Source: Sphagnum magellanicum (lineage: Eukaryota > Streptophyta > Sphagnopsida > Sphagnales > Sphagnaceae). Taken from it: a stretch of DNA of 64,000 bases. The translations under genes were made by a program, and so were the position numbers. Below the pieces are notes generated by a model, which saw nothing but the letters and a program-made list of their open reading frames with translations, did no database searches and had not been told where the DNA came from. Shown in pieces: positions 1 through 12,400 of the stretch. Every line of letters begins with the position of its first letter. Position 1 is the stretch's first letter. The stretch covers positions 5,766,001 through 5,830,000 of the forward strand of contig CM038919.1 of NCBI GenBank assembly GCA_021904315.1, written 5' to 3'.

Positions 1-897
1 TCCGCAAACATATATTGAACTTTTTTCTTTGTTTCTCCATCATGTTTCATCATAAGAAACTGGCCAGGCTAAAAGAAACAATAGAAAGATCGAACACAGG
101 TGATGACTGACATGCCTCCCGTGTGGTGGCTACATAGAAAAAAAAGTTATACAATAGAGTTATGGGTAAAGTATCCTAAACTGAGGTTTGGAAGCCCCGG
201 TTTTGCATACATGTAAGAGGACCCCATGCGATTGACCCGTAACCAAAAGAAAATCCGCCCTTTTGACTGCAATACAAACTCTAACTCAAAACGGGAACTA
301 GAAAGGTTTGAAAACCCATCTCATGCTGAGTTTTGAGCATTGGTCCCAAGTATGAGTGACTTTAAGGACAACTCAAGGATAGCTCAAAACTTAGCATCAG
401 ACGACAAAGCCAGGCTCAACCACCAGGCTTTACTGATATCTGTAATAGAGTTACCTTTAAAGTCATCCTGTCTTTGGCCCCTAGTTTGAACCTGTAATCC
501 CTGGTTCATCCCCAATATAGTGTAACTGCACAAAGTGAGTGTGCCCAGTTGGCAAGATTCCATTTTTAAAACTAGACTTGATTTGATGAAAAATATGAGC
601 CAGCAGTGAAGGAACAGTTCAGGCGATTCCAAATCTGGAGTTGAAACTCATGTGAGGAGGACCAATTTAGAAGATGAGGCGCCCAGTTTGGTCTGCTCTT
701 TTTCATGTGTACTGTTTTCATCCTGACTTTTGATTTTCGTCCCCAGTTTGGGGGGGGTGGGCTGAGGGAAAAAAAAACCGGGGCCCAGTACCTGCAGTTT
801 GGGGTACTTTACAGATAAGTTTGATCTTCATGGAAGACTGGGTGATTGCGTGTGAAATGGTGGGGTAGGGGCACACTATATGCGAAACATGTTTTTT

Positions 898-950
898 GGG
901 GCCAAGGGGGGGTTGGGGTGGGGTGGGGTGGGGTGGGGGGGGGAGCGACC
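898..950 (+). repeat. G-rich GGGGT tract
   Basis: Successive GGGGT units followed by a run of nine or more G give at least four closely spaced G4 tracts on the + strand. That pattern could form a G-quadruplex. It is low-complexity sequence with no associated gene. Confidence 0.8.
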
Positions 951-2274
951 ACCACATTCTCGATATCTCACACAGGAGGTATTTGCTTTTCTTGTGAATT
1001 TTGGCACGATGGTGGCCACACAAATAAACAAGTGGTGTTTCACACTGTGGCCTTGCCATTTACAAGGCAAAAGAAGATTCAAGGAAACTCAAATATTTCA
1101 CAATGCAAAAATAATAACCTTCTAAAAATCCTCTAAAAGAAACCAAAATCTTTCAAGATATTATAACTGTATAATAACTAATCTCAAGTTTCAACACAAG
1201 CCAAAATATCATCTTTCAAAAATCCTCATATGAAAATAGACCTATTACCTAGGGGTCAAAATCCCTTAAGCTACTATATACTCTATAATGAATCTAAACA
1301 CAATATCCTTGCCTTTGTAGGCAAGGCCAACAAATCTGGAATTCTGAAATTCGGATATGGAACTTCATTCAACAAAGCAATAACAAACAAAAAAAACAAC
1401 AAAAACAAAACAAACAAGGAATAGGAAATGCAGATCCCCTGGAAGCTGGTAAGTACCTGCTAACTTGTATGTTTGCAGAAGTTCTTCTTCAGCACATCTG
1501 ATCTTCAAGTAGAGTAGTAGTACTCTGATCCCGGTGATTGAGTTTTTGCATCTTGTAATTGATGAATGTTCAAATGTTCATATGACCTTTGTAAGTCATA
1601 TAGGTACTTTGTGGGTCATGATGCCCTATGAGAAATGATTAGTGAAAGTTTTATTTAATTAATGATTGATCAAGAGTAGAGTAGAGCCAACTCTTTGACT
1701 CCGGTATGGGTATATGCTCTAATAAGTTCCATGCAAAGAGGGATGGAGATTCGGGGTATGTGCATTGGGTGTATGTGTTTTTTACAATATAAATTATTTA
1801 TTTGGGCCTGTTTTTCAACTAATCAATGTCTAATGAGAGGATTTTTGGCTGAATATTTTTATTCCAGTATTTTAGTGTGAAACTTCATCATCCAAAGTGC
1901 AAGAACCCTTGGGATTTTCACCTACATGTGAGAGACGACATTGGAGGGGTCGTGGGTGAGATAGCTTCCTACCACAAGAGGGACTGGCTCTCTCCCTTCT
2001 TTGGTTGCTGCAGGCTGCATGTCTTTTGGCCTTTTTTTGGTCTTCTCTTTTGTCTTTCGTGTGATGGTTCCCATCATCGATTTTTATTGGAGCTTTTGGA
2101 TTCTTCATGTGAGAGGAAGATTCAGGGGGAGAAAGCTTGGGTTTAGTTGGTGGCCCTTGCCTTTTGCTTCACTTTTAAAAGGTTCAAATCTAGGCCTAGT
2201 GATTATTTAGGGTTGTGCATCAGTTTCATTAAATTATCTTCTTATGCAAGCTCTGCGGTTTATTTATGCAAAAT

Positions 2275-2510
2275 ATGTTTTTGAGCATATGGAAAATATT
2301 TTTAAAATGCCAGAAATCCAAAAAAAATCCAAAAAATCCCTTTAAATAGCCAGATTTCCATACATTTTCAAGTAATATCCAAAAATATGAAGGGGTGTTT
2401 AATTTTCTTTCCTTTCATATTTTTCTAATAGCCAAATTTGGCTAAATCATCTTATGGATGATCACAACCTTGGCTACATCACAAAATTGAAAGAAAGAAA
2501 AAACCAAAAA
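2275..2510 (-). repeat. F1 dispersed repeat, MITE-like copy
   Basis: Read on the minus strand this begins with CAATTTTGTGATGTAGCCAA. It continues through a core with GATCATCCATAAG and a palindromic AGCCAAATTTGGCT, and ends in A/T-rich sequence. The same order of landmarks occurs near 40.5 kb and, more diverged, near 25.5, 27.5, 28.6 and 31.1 kb. It has no coding capacity. A non-autonomous DNA transposon is an inference; I did not find target-site duplications. Confidence 0.55.
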
Positions 2511-3660
2511 AACACAGTTGGATAGCCTCACTTTGCCTGATAGAGAGAATAAACAATGAACAACCAGTGAGGGATGGGCATATGAATTTCAACATATTAG
2601 CCGGGTAAATGTAAAGTATATATCATCAAAATATATATTAGCTGAGTAAAACTACAAACAACCAAAGTGTAATGAGGCAATATACTTAGCTGAAGAGCTC
2701 TTTGACATGGTGCCTCAATAGGTAACTCCTAGATTTTTAAATCGCACTCTTGTGCTTGCCATGCAATGCACCGCCCAATGTAAAACCAAATGAACATAAG
2801 GAAAGTGCATTAGATCAATTTGGGGATTGTTGATAGATTCAAATGGGACTCATCACCACCCAGAGAGTTCACCTGACCCTACTTTGGATCAAGCTAATCA
2901 AAACTTTTTTTTTTTTTTTCCATTGGGAACTGGGATAGTCCACCCTCCATATCATTGTGGAGCTCCTAACCTCCAAACCGAAACTTCCTTGTGTAGGAGG
3001 AGGAGGAGGAGGATAATCAGCACCACCACCAACACCAACCAAGGGCACATTCCCCATTTGGTTCCTTCCTTCCGGGCATGTGGTTTCTTCTTTAGAGATG
3101 CTACAACTATGCTCAAAGAGCTGTATTCGGTGCAACCCTTTTCTTTTTTTTGGGGTTTTTTTCTTTGGAGATGCTATTATGGTTTTCAAAACCATATTTT
3201 AGTATTGTAACCCATGTTTTTTTGTTGCTTTTTGTTTGTCCCTTTGATTCCCTAATATGAAGCCCACCACCCACGCACCCAACCACCCACCCACTTACTC
3301 ACTCATTCGCCCCCCTCTCCCCCAAAAAAAAAAAAACCACCGACTTAAGTTGCACTCCAGACCAGGACAGGCTTTGAAAGGCGCCGCCCCCCTTATGTCT
3401 CCCAAAATAAAAGGAAAACCAAAACCAAAAAGTCTCATAAAAAGTCTAATTAAAACCCCATTTTTAAAATCACAAAATTAGCATCCAATAAAGAGGAAAG
3501 GAGAGACCCATGATGATGTACACCAAAAAAATAATTATTTAATTATTTAGAAATTTAATAATAACAATAGTAAATAAGTTACTAAATGCCCTAACCCCCC
3601 TCCCCCACCTCCCCCACCTCCCACTTCCCACCGCCAAAAAAAGAAATAATTAAAAAAAAA

Positions 3661-4813
3661 ATCCCCCATTTGTCATCAAACATTAGCGCGCCAATGAACG
3701 GACCGTTGCGCAGTTATAGGAACAGCTAGGAAGCACGGTACCTAGTACCCAGGTTACTAGGTACCTAGCTACACAACAGGTGTAGGTACTAGGTAGGCGA
3801 GTTGCAAAATAGGTAGGGATCCCAAAGTGGGAACGGGGGAACCGAAGCAGCGACCAGTGGTCGGCGGCCATCTGTTGGATGGATGTTAGGGCCCTCCGTT
3901 CGTTCGTTGTGTTGTTGTTCCTCGTCGCCGTCGTCTGTCTTTCGTCGTTCTTCGTTCTTGTTCTCCTTCGTCGCTATGTGCATTGTGGTGCTGCGACAAG
4001 CAAAACACTTGTTTGCTTGCTGGTGGTTCCTGATTGTTTCTCCGTTGTCGTCGTTGTTGTTGTAACCAACAATTTGTTTCTTCTTCTGATTCTTCTTTGT
4101 TGATGGTTTTGATTTTCCTTTTTTCTTTTTCCAATGGTTTTTCATTAGCAAGATTCAATCTTGAGTGCTCGTTGAGCTCGAGCTCTGTACGTACCCGCCA
4201 TTGCGTTTTGCGCTCGCTAGAGTTTTGTGGGTGGGTGAGTGAGTTGGTGTCATTTTTCTCCTTTTTCCAAATTTTGTGAGGGGTGATATTGTGATCAGTT
4301 TGTGTCGCATGCATTCTTGGTCGCGGATTCGGTTGATGGCCGGGTGGGGAACAGGGGAATATTCTTTTTTGGGGAGCTTCGGGTCTGATCGTCTTTTATT
4401 CCCTCACCATTTTCTCTGTCGCTCGTGTTTTTGGTTTGAAAGCTGCAAAGAAGAAGATCCAGTCTGCTGGTGATTTAGTGGAGGAGGAGGAGAGTCCAAG
4501 CAATTTCAGTGAGAGACCCATCTGGCTTCCTAAGCTCTACAAGTGACAACTGCATTCAGCTCATGGTGATCACCAGCTCATAGTCTATTTCCTCAGAAGA
4601 CATCAGATTGTGTGTTGCAGTTGCAATTGTGTCACAGTGAGTTCATCATTGCAGTGCAATCTTGGGGTGATTCAAACCTCAGGCAGGCAGGCAGGCACAT
4701 GTGGGAAGCTCCAAAAAAACTTCTTTAGATGATGTCCTCCTTGAAGAAGGTGGGTTGGTAGTTTTTTGTGGAGTGGGAGGGGGAACCTAACCCCATTGTC
4801 GGTCCGCTTGACA
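3661..4813 (+). promoter_or_regulatory. Upstream region and probable 5' leader of the kinase gene
   Basis: Base composition shifts at about 3.67 kb from AT-rich to mixed, with CGT/GTT-rich sequence at 3895-4070, which suggests a gene-proximal region. No convincing TATA box was seen. A palindromic GGTACCTAG-type patch at 3738-3800 resembles the ACCTACC tails of the F3 repeats. ATG codons at 3879 and 3883 open upstream frames of 74 and 60 codons, so an mRNA starting before 3879 would carry uORFs. CAGG repeats (4680-4697) lie just before the coding start. The transcription start cannot be fixed from sequence alone. Confidence 0.4.
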
Positions 4814-7599
4814 ATGGGGTATTTGTCATGTCGGACAGAAGCTGCAATAGGGACACATGAAAATGCACACCTCAAGCACAAGAGACACAGACCTGCAAAC
4901 CCCCAAGTCTTCAAGTTTGTGGTAAGCATCCCTTTTCTCCTTCCAAAATCCTTTACAAAACTTGTGAAGAAAGTTTGTCTCTCGTTCTCTTTCTGTCTGT
5001 CTGTCTGTCTCTCGTTCCCATTTCTTTCATGGTGTTTTGAAGAGAGTCCCATAGCCCGTCCTTTGCAGTTTCCATGTTACCACCATCAGATGCTTCAATC
5101 TTTGGATTTGAGAAACCCTAAAAGATGATGGGGTCTAGTTCTGCACACTTTTTTTTTCTTTGGGATGAATTGAGCACTCTGTGAGATCAAGCTTTTTTCC
5201 ACTTCTTTCATGGTGTTTTGGGGAGAGTCCATAGTCCTTTGCAGTTTCCATGTTACTATCCGATGCATGAGTCTTTGGATTTAAGAAACCCTAAAACAAG
5301 ATGGTCTAGTTGTGCACACGCTTTTTTTTTCTTTTCAATGAATTGAACATTCTGTGAGATCAAGCTTTGTGCTGCAATTGGACTATGCTTCAATCTTTGG
5401 ATTTGAGAAACCCTAAAAGATGATGGGGCCTAGTTCTGCAGAAAAAACTTTTTTTCTTTGGAATGAATTGAGCATTCTGTGAGATTAAGCGTGGTGCTGC
5501 AATTGGACTACATTAAAGATCTCTCTCTAATGTAGAGAAGGAGGGTGCAGGTTTTTTATTGTTGGTGGATGGGGGTTTTTTTTGGGGGGGGGGATTATTT
5601 GTCTTGCTTGTTAGAATTGATGGGGGATGTCTGTGATGGGTTGGTTTTGCTGCTTTTGTGTTTGAAGGAACTGGAGAAGGCAACGAGGGCCTTTGCTTTG
5701 GAGAGATTGCTCGGGAAGGGCAGCCATGGATGGGTGTACAAAGGTATTCTTGAGAATGGCAAGGTTGTGGCAGTGAAGAGACCGACATATGCTCGGCAGC
5801 TCCTGCAAGATGAAACGTCTTTTGATAATGAGCTTGAGATTTTGTCAAAATTGTGGGGTGAGCATGTGGTGAATCTGTTGGGGTATAGTTGTGACACGAA
5901 TGAGAAGCTTCTTGTAGTGGAGTTTATGGCAAATGGATCACTCCATGATAGTCTTCATAACAAAGTCACGCCTCTCAACTGGTTTATGCGGGTGCAGTTA
6001 GCATTGCAAACAGCAAAAGGGATATTGCGTCTCCATTCAGCATCGCCTCCAATCATCCACCGTGACATCAAATCCTCAAATGTGATGATTGACGAGAAAT
6101 GGAATGCAAAGCTTGGTGACTTTGGGCTAGCTCTCCGTGGTCACATTGAAGATGTGCTTAAGATGTCAACACCCCCGGCAGGTACAATGGGTTACCTTGA
6201 CCCTGAGTACGAAACTCCTTCAGACTTGAGCACTAAAACTGATGTGTTCAGTTTTGGGATTCTGCTTCTTGAAATTGTCAGTGGACGGCATGCAATTGAC
6301 TTAGCTTGTGAACCACCCAGCATTCTTGATTGGGCTGTGCCCCTCATCAAAGACGGGAGTTACATTGAAGTGTGTGACAAGAAGTTGAGCCTGCCTGCTA
6401 ATTTCAAGCCATTAAAGCAGCTCATAAACTTGGCTGTAAAATGTGTGCGTGCATCTCACCAAAACCCTCCACACATGTTTGATGTTGTCGAGGACCTCAA
6501 GGAAATCAGTCGGCGAATGTCATTGACAACATTCAATGGTCTCAGTCGGGTGATGCAAAGAAACATCAGTGCACAACGATCCAGGCCACCTGGGATTTCT
6601 GCTCGAAGGTTATACAGGGGCCCTTCTCAGGACGAGGACAAAGCAATGCATTCAAAACTAACAAACTTTGAAAAGGAAGCAGCTGTAGTAGTTGTTGAAT
6701 CCTGCAGTGCACAAGTCCTGGCCACAGAAGTTACTGCACTCGATGAACTTCCTCCTCCTTCTTCAGGCTTCTTTACATCAGTTAAAGCCCTTTCAAATCC
6801 CTTGACACCTGATGGCAGTGAAGTAGAATCTGAGATGCCGTTTGAGGAATGCACATCATCAGCAAATGCATCATTCCGGTCAACACATGTGGTCACAATA
6901 GTGGACCTTGATGATGACATGAGGGAACACACTAGTGCTTCACGGTCAAGTGCAGGTCAGTGCACCTCCCAGACATCATCAAGGTTCTGGATTGGAATCA
7001 ATGGAGCTTCTCAGAGACCACTATCTCCATGTGCGAGTCCCAAGGCTTTGAGTGTGGGGGGGCAGCAGCATGTCTATGAGGATCATGGTGGGGTTGGGAA
7101 CTTTGCAAGAAGACTGACTGGCAGTCGTAAGAATCCATTGTTTGAGCTATCAGCGACACCCATCATGCCTTGCTCATCTCTCTATGATCTGGCTGGAGGA
7201 CCCAAGACTTTGCCATCCTCACTCATGGTTGTAGACCGCTATACGCTGCATGCAGATGGCTTCACTCCAAGGGAGTTGCAACAAGATTTGAATTGTCCCA
7301 AAGTTCTGGATCAAACCATCCCAGAGAGGAGGAGTTTATCCTCTGCATCTGGAGCAGCCAAGCTCGGTGTGAGTGACACCCAAGATTCTGGATCTGTCCA
7401 AATGCAAGATTCCCAGCTGGAATCATGGAATCAAATTCAAATTTGCAGAATATCTGGTGGTAATGGCATGCCTTGTGATGAGACTAGCTTGGGGCTCAAT
7501 GACAATGATGCAGGGCCAGTTCGACGAACTGCCTTTGTTGCTCTGAAATCCATTGCAAGCAATTGCCTGGGTGGAGCACTGAGACCTTGTGTTTTCTGA
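4814..7599 (+). CDS. Receptor-like cytoplasmic Ser/Thr protein kinase, two exons
   Basis: Proposed coding sequence is join(4814..4921, 5668..7599), 679 residues. The first exon gives 36 codons starting MGYLSC and ending VFKFV at a GTAAGC donor. The second resumes in phase at ELEKATRAF after a T-rich tract ending in AG. This restores the motif seen before the kinase domain in plant RLCK proteins of the Arabidopsis At3g51990/At1g28390 type, which also begin MGYLSC. Kinase landmarks are glycine loop GKGSHG (52-57), VAVK lysine 73, helix-C glutamate about 91, HRD 167-169 with IKSSN, DFG 187-189, and GTMGYLDPEY (208-217). It is an RD kinase with all catalytic residues. There is no signal peptide or transmembrane segment. 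Gly2 and Cys6 suggest N-myristoylation and palmitoylation, hence plasma-membrane attachment (inference). From about residue 336 a Ser-rich tail of some 340 residues has no recognised domain. Alternative: translation from a GTG at 5545 without exon 1, which I consider wrong. Confidence 0.88.
4922..5667 (+). other. Kinase intron 1 with an internal degenerate tandem repeat
   Basis: The donor GTAAGC (4922) and an acceptor after TTTGTGTTTGAAG (5667) bound a phase-0 intron of 746 nt. From about 5022 to 5510 it contains three related blocks. Each carries CTTTGGATTT, then AGAAACCCTAAAA, then a T-run, then GAATTGA, then TCTGTGAGAT. The landmark TCTTTGGAT recurs at 5099, 5272 and 5394. The first two blocks are 173 nt apart. 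The third lacks about 50 nt containing CATGGTGTTTTG and CTTTGCAGTTTCCATG. Confidence 0.75.
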
Positions 7600-8040
7600 A
7601 CATGTGGGCTGGATGTTGCTTGCTCTCTGGGTGCTTTTTTAACCCTTCAAGCACTGGCCTAGTCCAAGATGGAAACTTTCTGTGTTCAGAGGCATCCTTT
7701 GAGTAGCCACTTTATAATTGTAAACTGTTCAGACTTTGGCTGCTCTTTTATACATGAAACCTTGTAATTTAGGTCTGGTGAAATAGAAAGCTGGAGATTG
7801 ATGAGTTCAAGCGCAGCAAAGTATTCCTCTGCCCTGGTGCAAAAACTTGTTGAGTAGCAATTTCAATAGTCAAACTTCTGTGTACATTTGTTTCCTTGAT
7901 TTCCAGGGTGGGCCAGTTCTACAGATATTCTTTAGTGTGACAAGTTTCATCAATCTGTTTTTTTTTTTTTTGCACAAGTCAAATAAACAGAAGGGTGCCT
8001 GCTCAACACTTCTTCAGGAATGCCTTGGCAAATCCTGAGA
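7600..8040 (+). terminator. Probable 3' UTR and poly(A) signal of the kinase gene
   Basis: A T-rich tract ending at about 7970 is followed by AATAAA at 7982-7987, about 385 nt after the TGA stop at 7597-7599. This is a plausible plant far-upstream or near-upstream element pair. The cleavage site itself cannot be assigned. Confidence 0.4.
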
Positions 8041-8140
8041 AAAACCCATTCAAACTGTTACCTTTGGCTGTGGTGAAACCAAAATATGAAGATTCAGAGA
8101 GAGAGAGAGAGAGCATATGTGCAGCAGCTACATAATGAAT

Positions 8141-8165
8141 TCTAGGGTTTAGGGTTTAGGGTTTA
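8141..8165 (+). repeat. Interstitial telomere-type TTTAGGG repeat
   Basis: Three consecutive TTTAGGG-type heptamers (starting CTAGGG) match the plant telomere repeat. They lie just beyond the kinase 3' end. Such short blocks occur as telo-box elements or as scars of break repair. No longer array is present. Confidence 0.8.
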
Positions 8166-9400
8166 TGAAAAGTTAATGATAGAGGTATTGCACCCAAAAG
8201 TCGTCAGGATTCTTATGGTATCTGTAGCATGATGAGATCTGTGTTAGAGGCCTACTGGAACATTTGAAGTTTCTCTTCATCTCTGTGTTTTTCCACTGCA
8301 AAAGTTTGGAAGTGAAAGTATTGTTAAGTATGTAGTTCAAGCTTGTTTGTAAATGTTCAGATTGTGAATCTGCTTGTCATATGGCAATGGAACAACAATC
8401 TACATTATGAATCTTCTCAGATTTTAAGTTTCTCAGACAGGTTCCTTTGTATATTAAAGGCTCCATGTTCAAACTTAGAGGAAGATAACAATTAGACTTG
8501 ATCATGCTTTTCAAAAGATGGTGGCACTGATTGAAATATTGGTGAAAATTTTGCCATAGAAATAACACATCTCAGTCTACTGTAGTGCCTTTGGCAGCTT
8601 CAACACTAATTATATTATTTGTAGAATTTTTCAAATATTAAAAAATAATAATCAGAAAACAAAAATTTTGTGAAGGTAAAATATAGATTCTTTTTTTAAA
8701 TATTTCATTTTGAAATTTATTTATTTATTTATTTGACAGACATGTGTTGAAGCTGCTGCCCCTGTACTAGACTATTCAGATTGGAGCCCATGAGGAATGT
8801 GAGGTGCCCGAATGAATGGTGCCAATTTGCCGTAAATAGTTTTCTTGAAGATTGCCAAATTTGTAACTTTATTAGATTGAAATTTTTTTCCATTGTTCCC
8901 ATTGTGGTTCTTTTAGCAAGGAGTTTCTCATGTCATGGTTTTCAAGAAAATGATTTTAATTTTTTATAAATATAATTCTTTTTTATTCCTAACCCTAAAT
9001 TTTAGCCAAAAACCCACTAAAGAGAACTTTGCACTCAGCAACCAATGGATGTTCCAAGATGTCTCCTTAATAATTGGAGTATTTTGCAACTTTCAATCTT
9101 TGACAAGTTGTTCACACAAGTTAAAGTTTCAAATGACACCCATTAGGGTTTCTAGATCATACACTAGGGGCATGTACACTTAGCAAGTTGTGTTTTATTG
9201 CAGCTAATGGATTTGAGGTGAGGATGTATGATCAAGGTGTAAGATGTTGATAATTTTGCTAATGTTTTTCGAGAGTGCAATTATAGGTTACTTGGGCCTT
9301 CTTTTTTCTTTTTAATGTTGAGTGGGAATGTTTGCGGTTCTGGGATGAACGTATATAGTTTGTAGTGATTGCTATTCAAAATATTCTATATCTATATAGA

Positions 9401-9431
9401 TGTATGTATGTATGTATGTATGTATGTATGT
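9401..9431 (+). repeat. TGTA tetranucleotide microsatellite
   Basis: About 7.5 perfect TGTA units, followed by CATGTCATG. Confidence 0.9.
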
Positions 9432-12400
9432 CATGTCATGTACATTGTTAGCTCACACATTTGAGATGAGGATGTATGATTTGATGGTGTTTGGGAAATT
9501 TTGAGGTTTTAAAATGAGCATGCATGAAGTTTAAGATGGGCAAGTATACATAGTCCTTGGGCCAATTTGACATGAATTAAACTATTTATAAGTTTTTCAA
9601 AAAAATTGACAAATATTTCATACATGTGTTAAACTTTTAAAAACCATAGCTATCACACTTTGAAATTTCATGAAATCATGTTTTTTAGGTTGGCTTCACT
9701 TTGCTTGTAAATCTATATTGCTTTGCTTTGAAGTTTGTTTTGATTTGATTTTTTTTGGCTTGTTGATGGCAATGTTTGTTAGTTCTTGAGTTAATGTTGC
9801 TTTCCTTCCAATAAAGGTTGGTGTTCACTTGTTGCTAAGGTTGATGCATGAACAAAGAATTTGAGTGCTTTATAAATGTATTTTGAGTGTGTTCTAAGTG
9901 CTTGATATGGATTTGGTTTGGTTGAACATCAAAAGATTCACTAATGATGATTTGTTGCAAGAAAAGCAACAACATGAATATAAGCATCATTTGCAAACAA
10001 CATTTCCCCAACTATAAATAGACCCGAATAAGGGGCCCAACAATTATCTTCCAACCTCATGATAATGTTGGGAGAAATAATAAAGTCATGTACTACAACT
10101 ACTCAAAAAATAAAATAAAATAATTTTACATCTACAAAATAATTTTAGATTTTTAAGGATAATAATTTGGTTCTACAAAAAAATTATATTCCAATTTTCC
10201 CACAACTACCATCACCCCAAGGATTTAGATAATAATTATAAAGGCCCAACCCAAAAGAAAGAACTAAGTAATTATAGTGGTAGTAAAATTATCTTACAGT
10301 AAAATTACGACCTTCCTAGGTTACTATGACAATAGTAATCTTCCTTCCTACCTTCCACCCTCTATGACTATTCTTTCCCACAAAACTATACACACCAAGA
10401 GATGATAAGTTCTAAACAACTTTTGGAAAACCCATTGTTTTACATTATGTCTCCATGGCCCAAAAGGAAAAAAATACAAAAGGGGTTGCCTTCCTTATGA
10501 TAATCCAATAGGATAGTAGAAAGAACAAAAGAAAGACACACTAAAAAATAAAGTCCATAAAAGAAGAAGATTTTTTTAAAAAAAAGATGGGAAAAGAAAA
10601 AAAAAGGAAAAAACATAGAAGATTGAAATTGGGTCAAAATAGGAAAAAAAAGGGTCACATCCCCTTCCTTAAATCCTTCAAAACCTCCTTTGTCTTCCAA
10701 AAAGTTAGTTAGTTCCTTTCTCTCCAAATATGCTTCTAGATTAGTTCTTACTTTAATGAAAACTAGTTAACCAACTCATTATTAAAACTAACTAAAACTA
10801 GTTAGTTAACTACCTACCTACCACCTCCTAGAAACTAGCTAATTAGTTTGGCATCACATTCATAAATAGTGAAGATAATAAGTAAATCTTATTACGGATA
10901 ACTTCAAAAGTTAATTATCAAGGTGTCCTATTAGCTAAATAAACACTTAAGTAAAAGTAAAACCTAACCTCCCTTCACACCAACCAATAGTTCTTCAAAC
11001 ATCATTGCATCATCTTAAAACAACAATGCATAGCCATTGTCATATTTGGGAAGAGGAACATTGCTGGTCAAAGGGTTGTTGCACTAGGTGGAATAGAGAA
11101 TAGAGTAGGAAGAGTCGATGTTCTAAGAGGATGAGGTGTTATGTCATCATCAACTTTGTTTTAAAAAGATTCTTGCACTCCACTCTTGATTGTTTTCTAG
11201 AGATTATGATTCCCAAAATGAAACTTTAGACCCCCGGAAGATAAATTGTTTCCATGGTTTTGGATATCATTTCACCTACCATCTATGTCTATTTGATGGG
11301 TATTAGTTGTTGTGTTTGAGAGATTGTGAGGACGCTGTTGTTTGCAAGAACAAGTCTTCCATAGGCAAAACCTATTTTTCCCTTTCTTCTATCAAAAAGA
11401 TGAGTAATAGTTTTCTACAAACCTTGTTTAGCTTCCAATTTGGCACTTGTATTTTCTAGATTGACAAATGCTTTTTAGTCTAAAACAATCTAGAAATTCA
11501 ATCTAGATTATGCATTTATTGTGCTTTGAAATGGAAATGATTTGAAGCTTGGTGTTGTGTTCTTGGTCCATAGTCATGTTTGTAAGATCCTATGCAAAAT
11601 CATTGTTTTGATCTAAAAGTGATTCCATTCTTTAGCCTTGAGGATTTATGGGATTCATTTGATGAATGGAGGCTTATGGAGCAAACATGCCTCTCATGTT
11701 AAATGACCCTAAGAATATGGTCCAATAATATCCATTAGATATGTTAACTTTGCAACTATACACACTTCTATTTTTGAAGTCACATGTTGGTTATAGGTAA
11801 AATTCTTTTTTGCTTGCAAAGTTGTGAGTTTTTTCCAAGCTTGTAGTTTATGTGGTAATTAATTGTTGACAATGTCATATGTTAATGCAAATCCCAAGAA
11901 ATATCTCAATGTGCACAATCACAAGATGGGTTTGCATTTTGGCCTCCCAATTTGCATCTCATCAAGTTATCACAAAATGACCACATGATTGTGTATTTCT
12001 TGCTATAGTGGTTTATGAAACCCTTAATTTTTCTTTGGTGATGACTTGCAATGTAGCTATTGTATTTGGTCCCATAATTAACAATTAGGTAAGGACTTGG
12101 GGCAAGAATCAAAAGTAAATTTTGCACCATTTATGGAAAGTAGAAAGACTTTTGATAATGTTTAACATTTTAATACTTGACTTTTAATTTATGTAGCCAC
12201 ATTACTAATCCTTAATTATTTTGTGCGTGCATTTTGTATGTGAACACTCTATTATCATTTTTAGTGTCAACTAAAAAGGTGGGTTCTAAAAAATGTTTAG
12301 TTTTAATTGAATAGTTGTACCATGACACATGTTCCTCGACTTGGAAAGTGAGATGTGGTTAGCTTCTTGTGTTTACTTTGTTTGTATTTCAACATGTATC

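Larger units (their letters stand above)
1..3660. other. Gene-free AT-rich flank
   Basis: No reading frame here has recognisable protein content. The stretch holds a G-rich tract at about 898-950, an F1 repeat copy at about 2275-2510, a GGA trinucleotide run at 2996-3013, and C-rich low-complexity sequence (CCCAC units) at about 3250-3320 and 3595-3635. The short ORFs at 718-1136 are by-products of the G-rich tract. Confidence 0.7.

Noticed and set aside
718-1136. Overlapping frames of 68-113 codons on both strands
   Set aside because: All cross the GGGGT tract, are dominated by Gly/Pro/Trp or Pro/His low-complexity residues, and have no domain.
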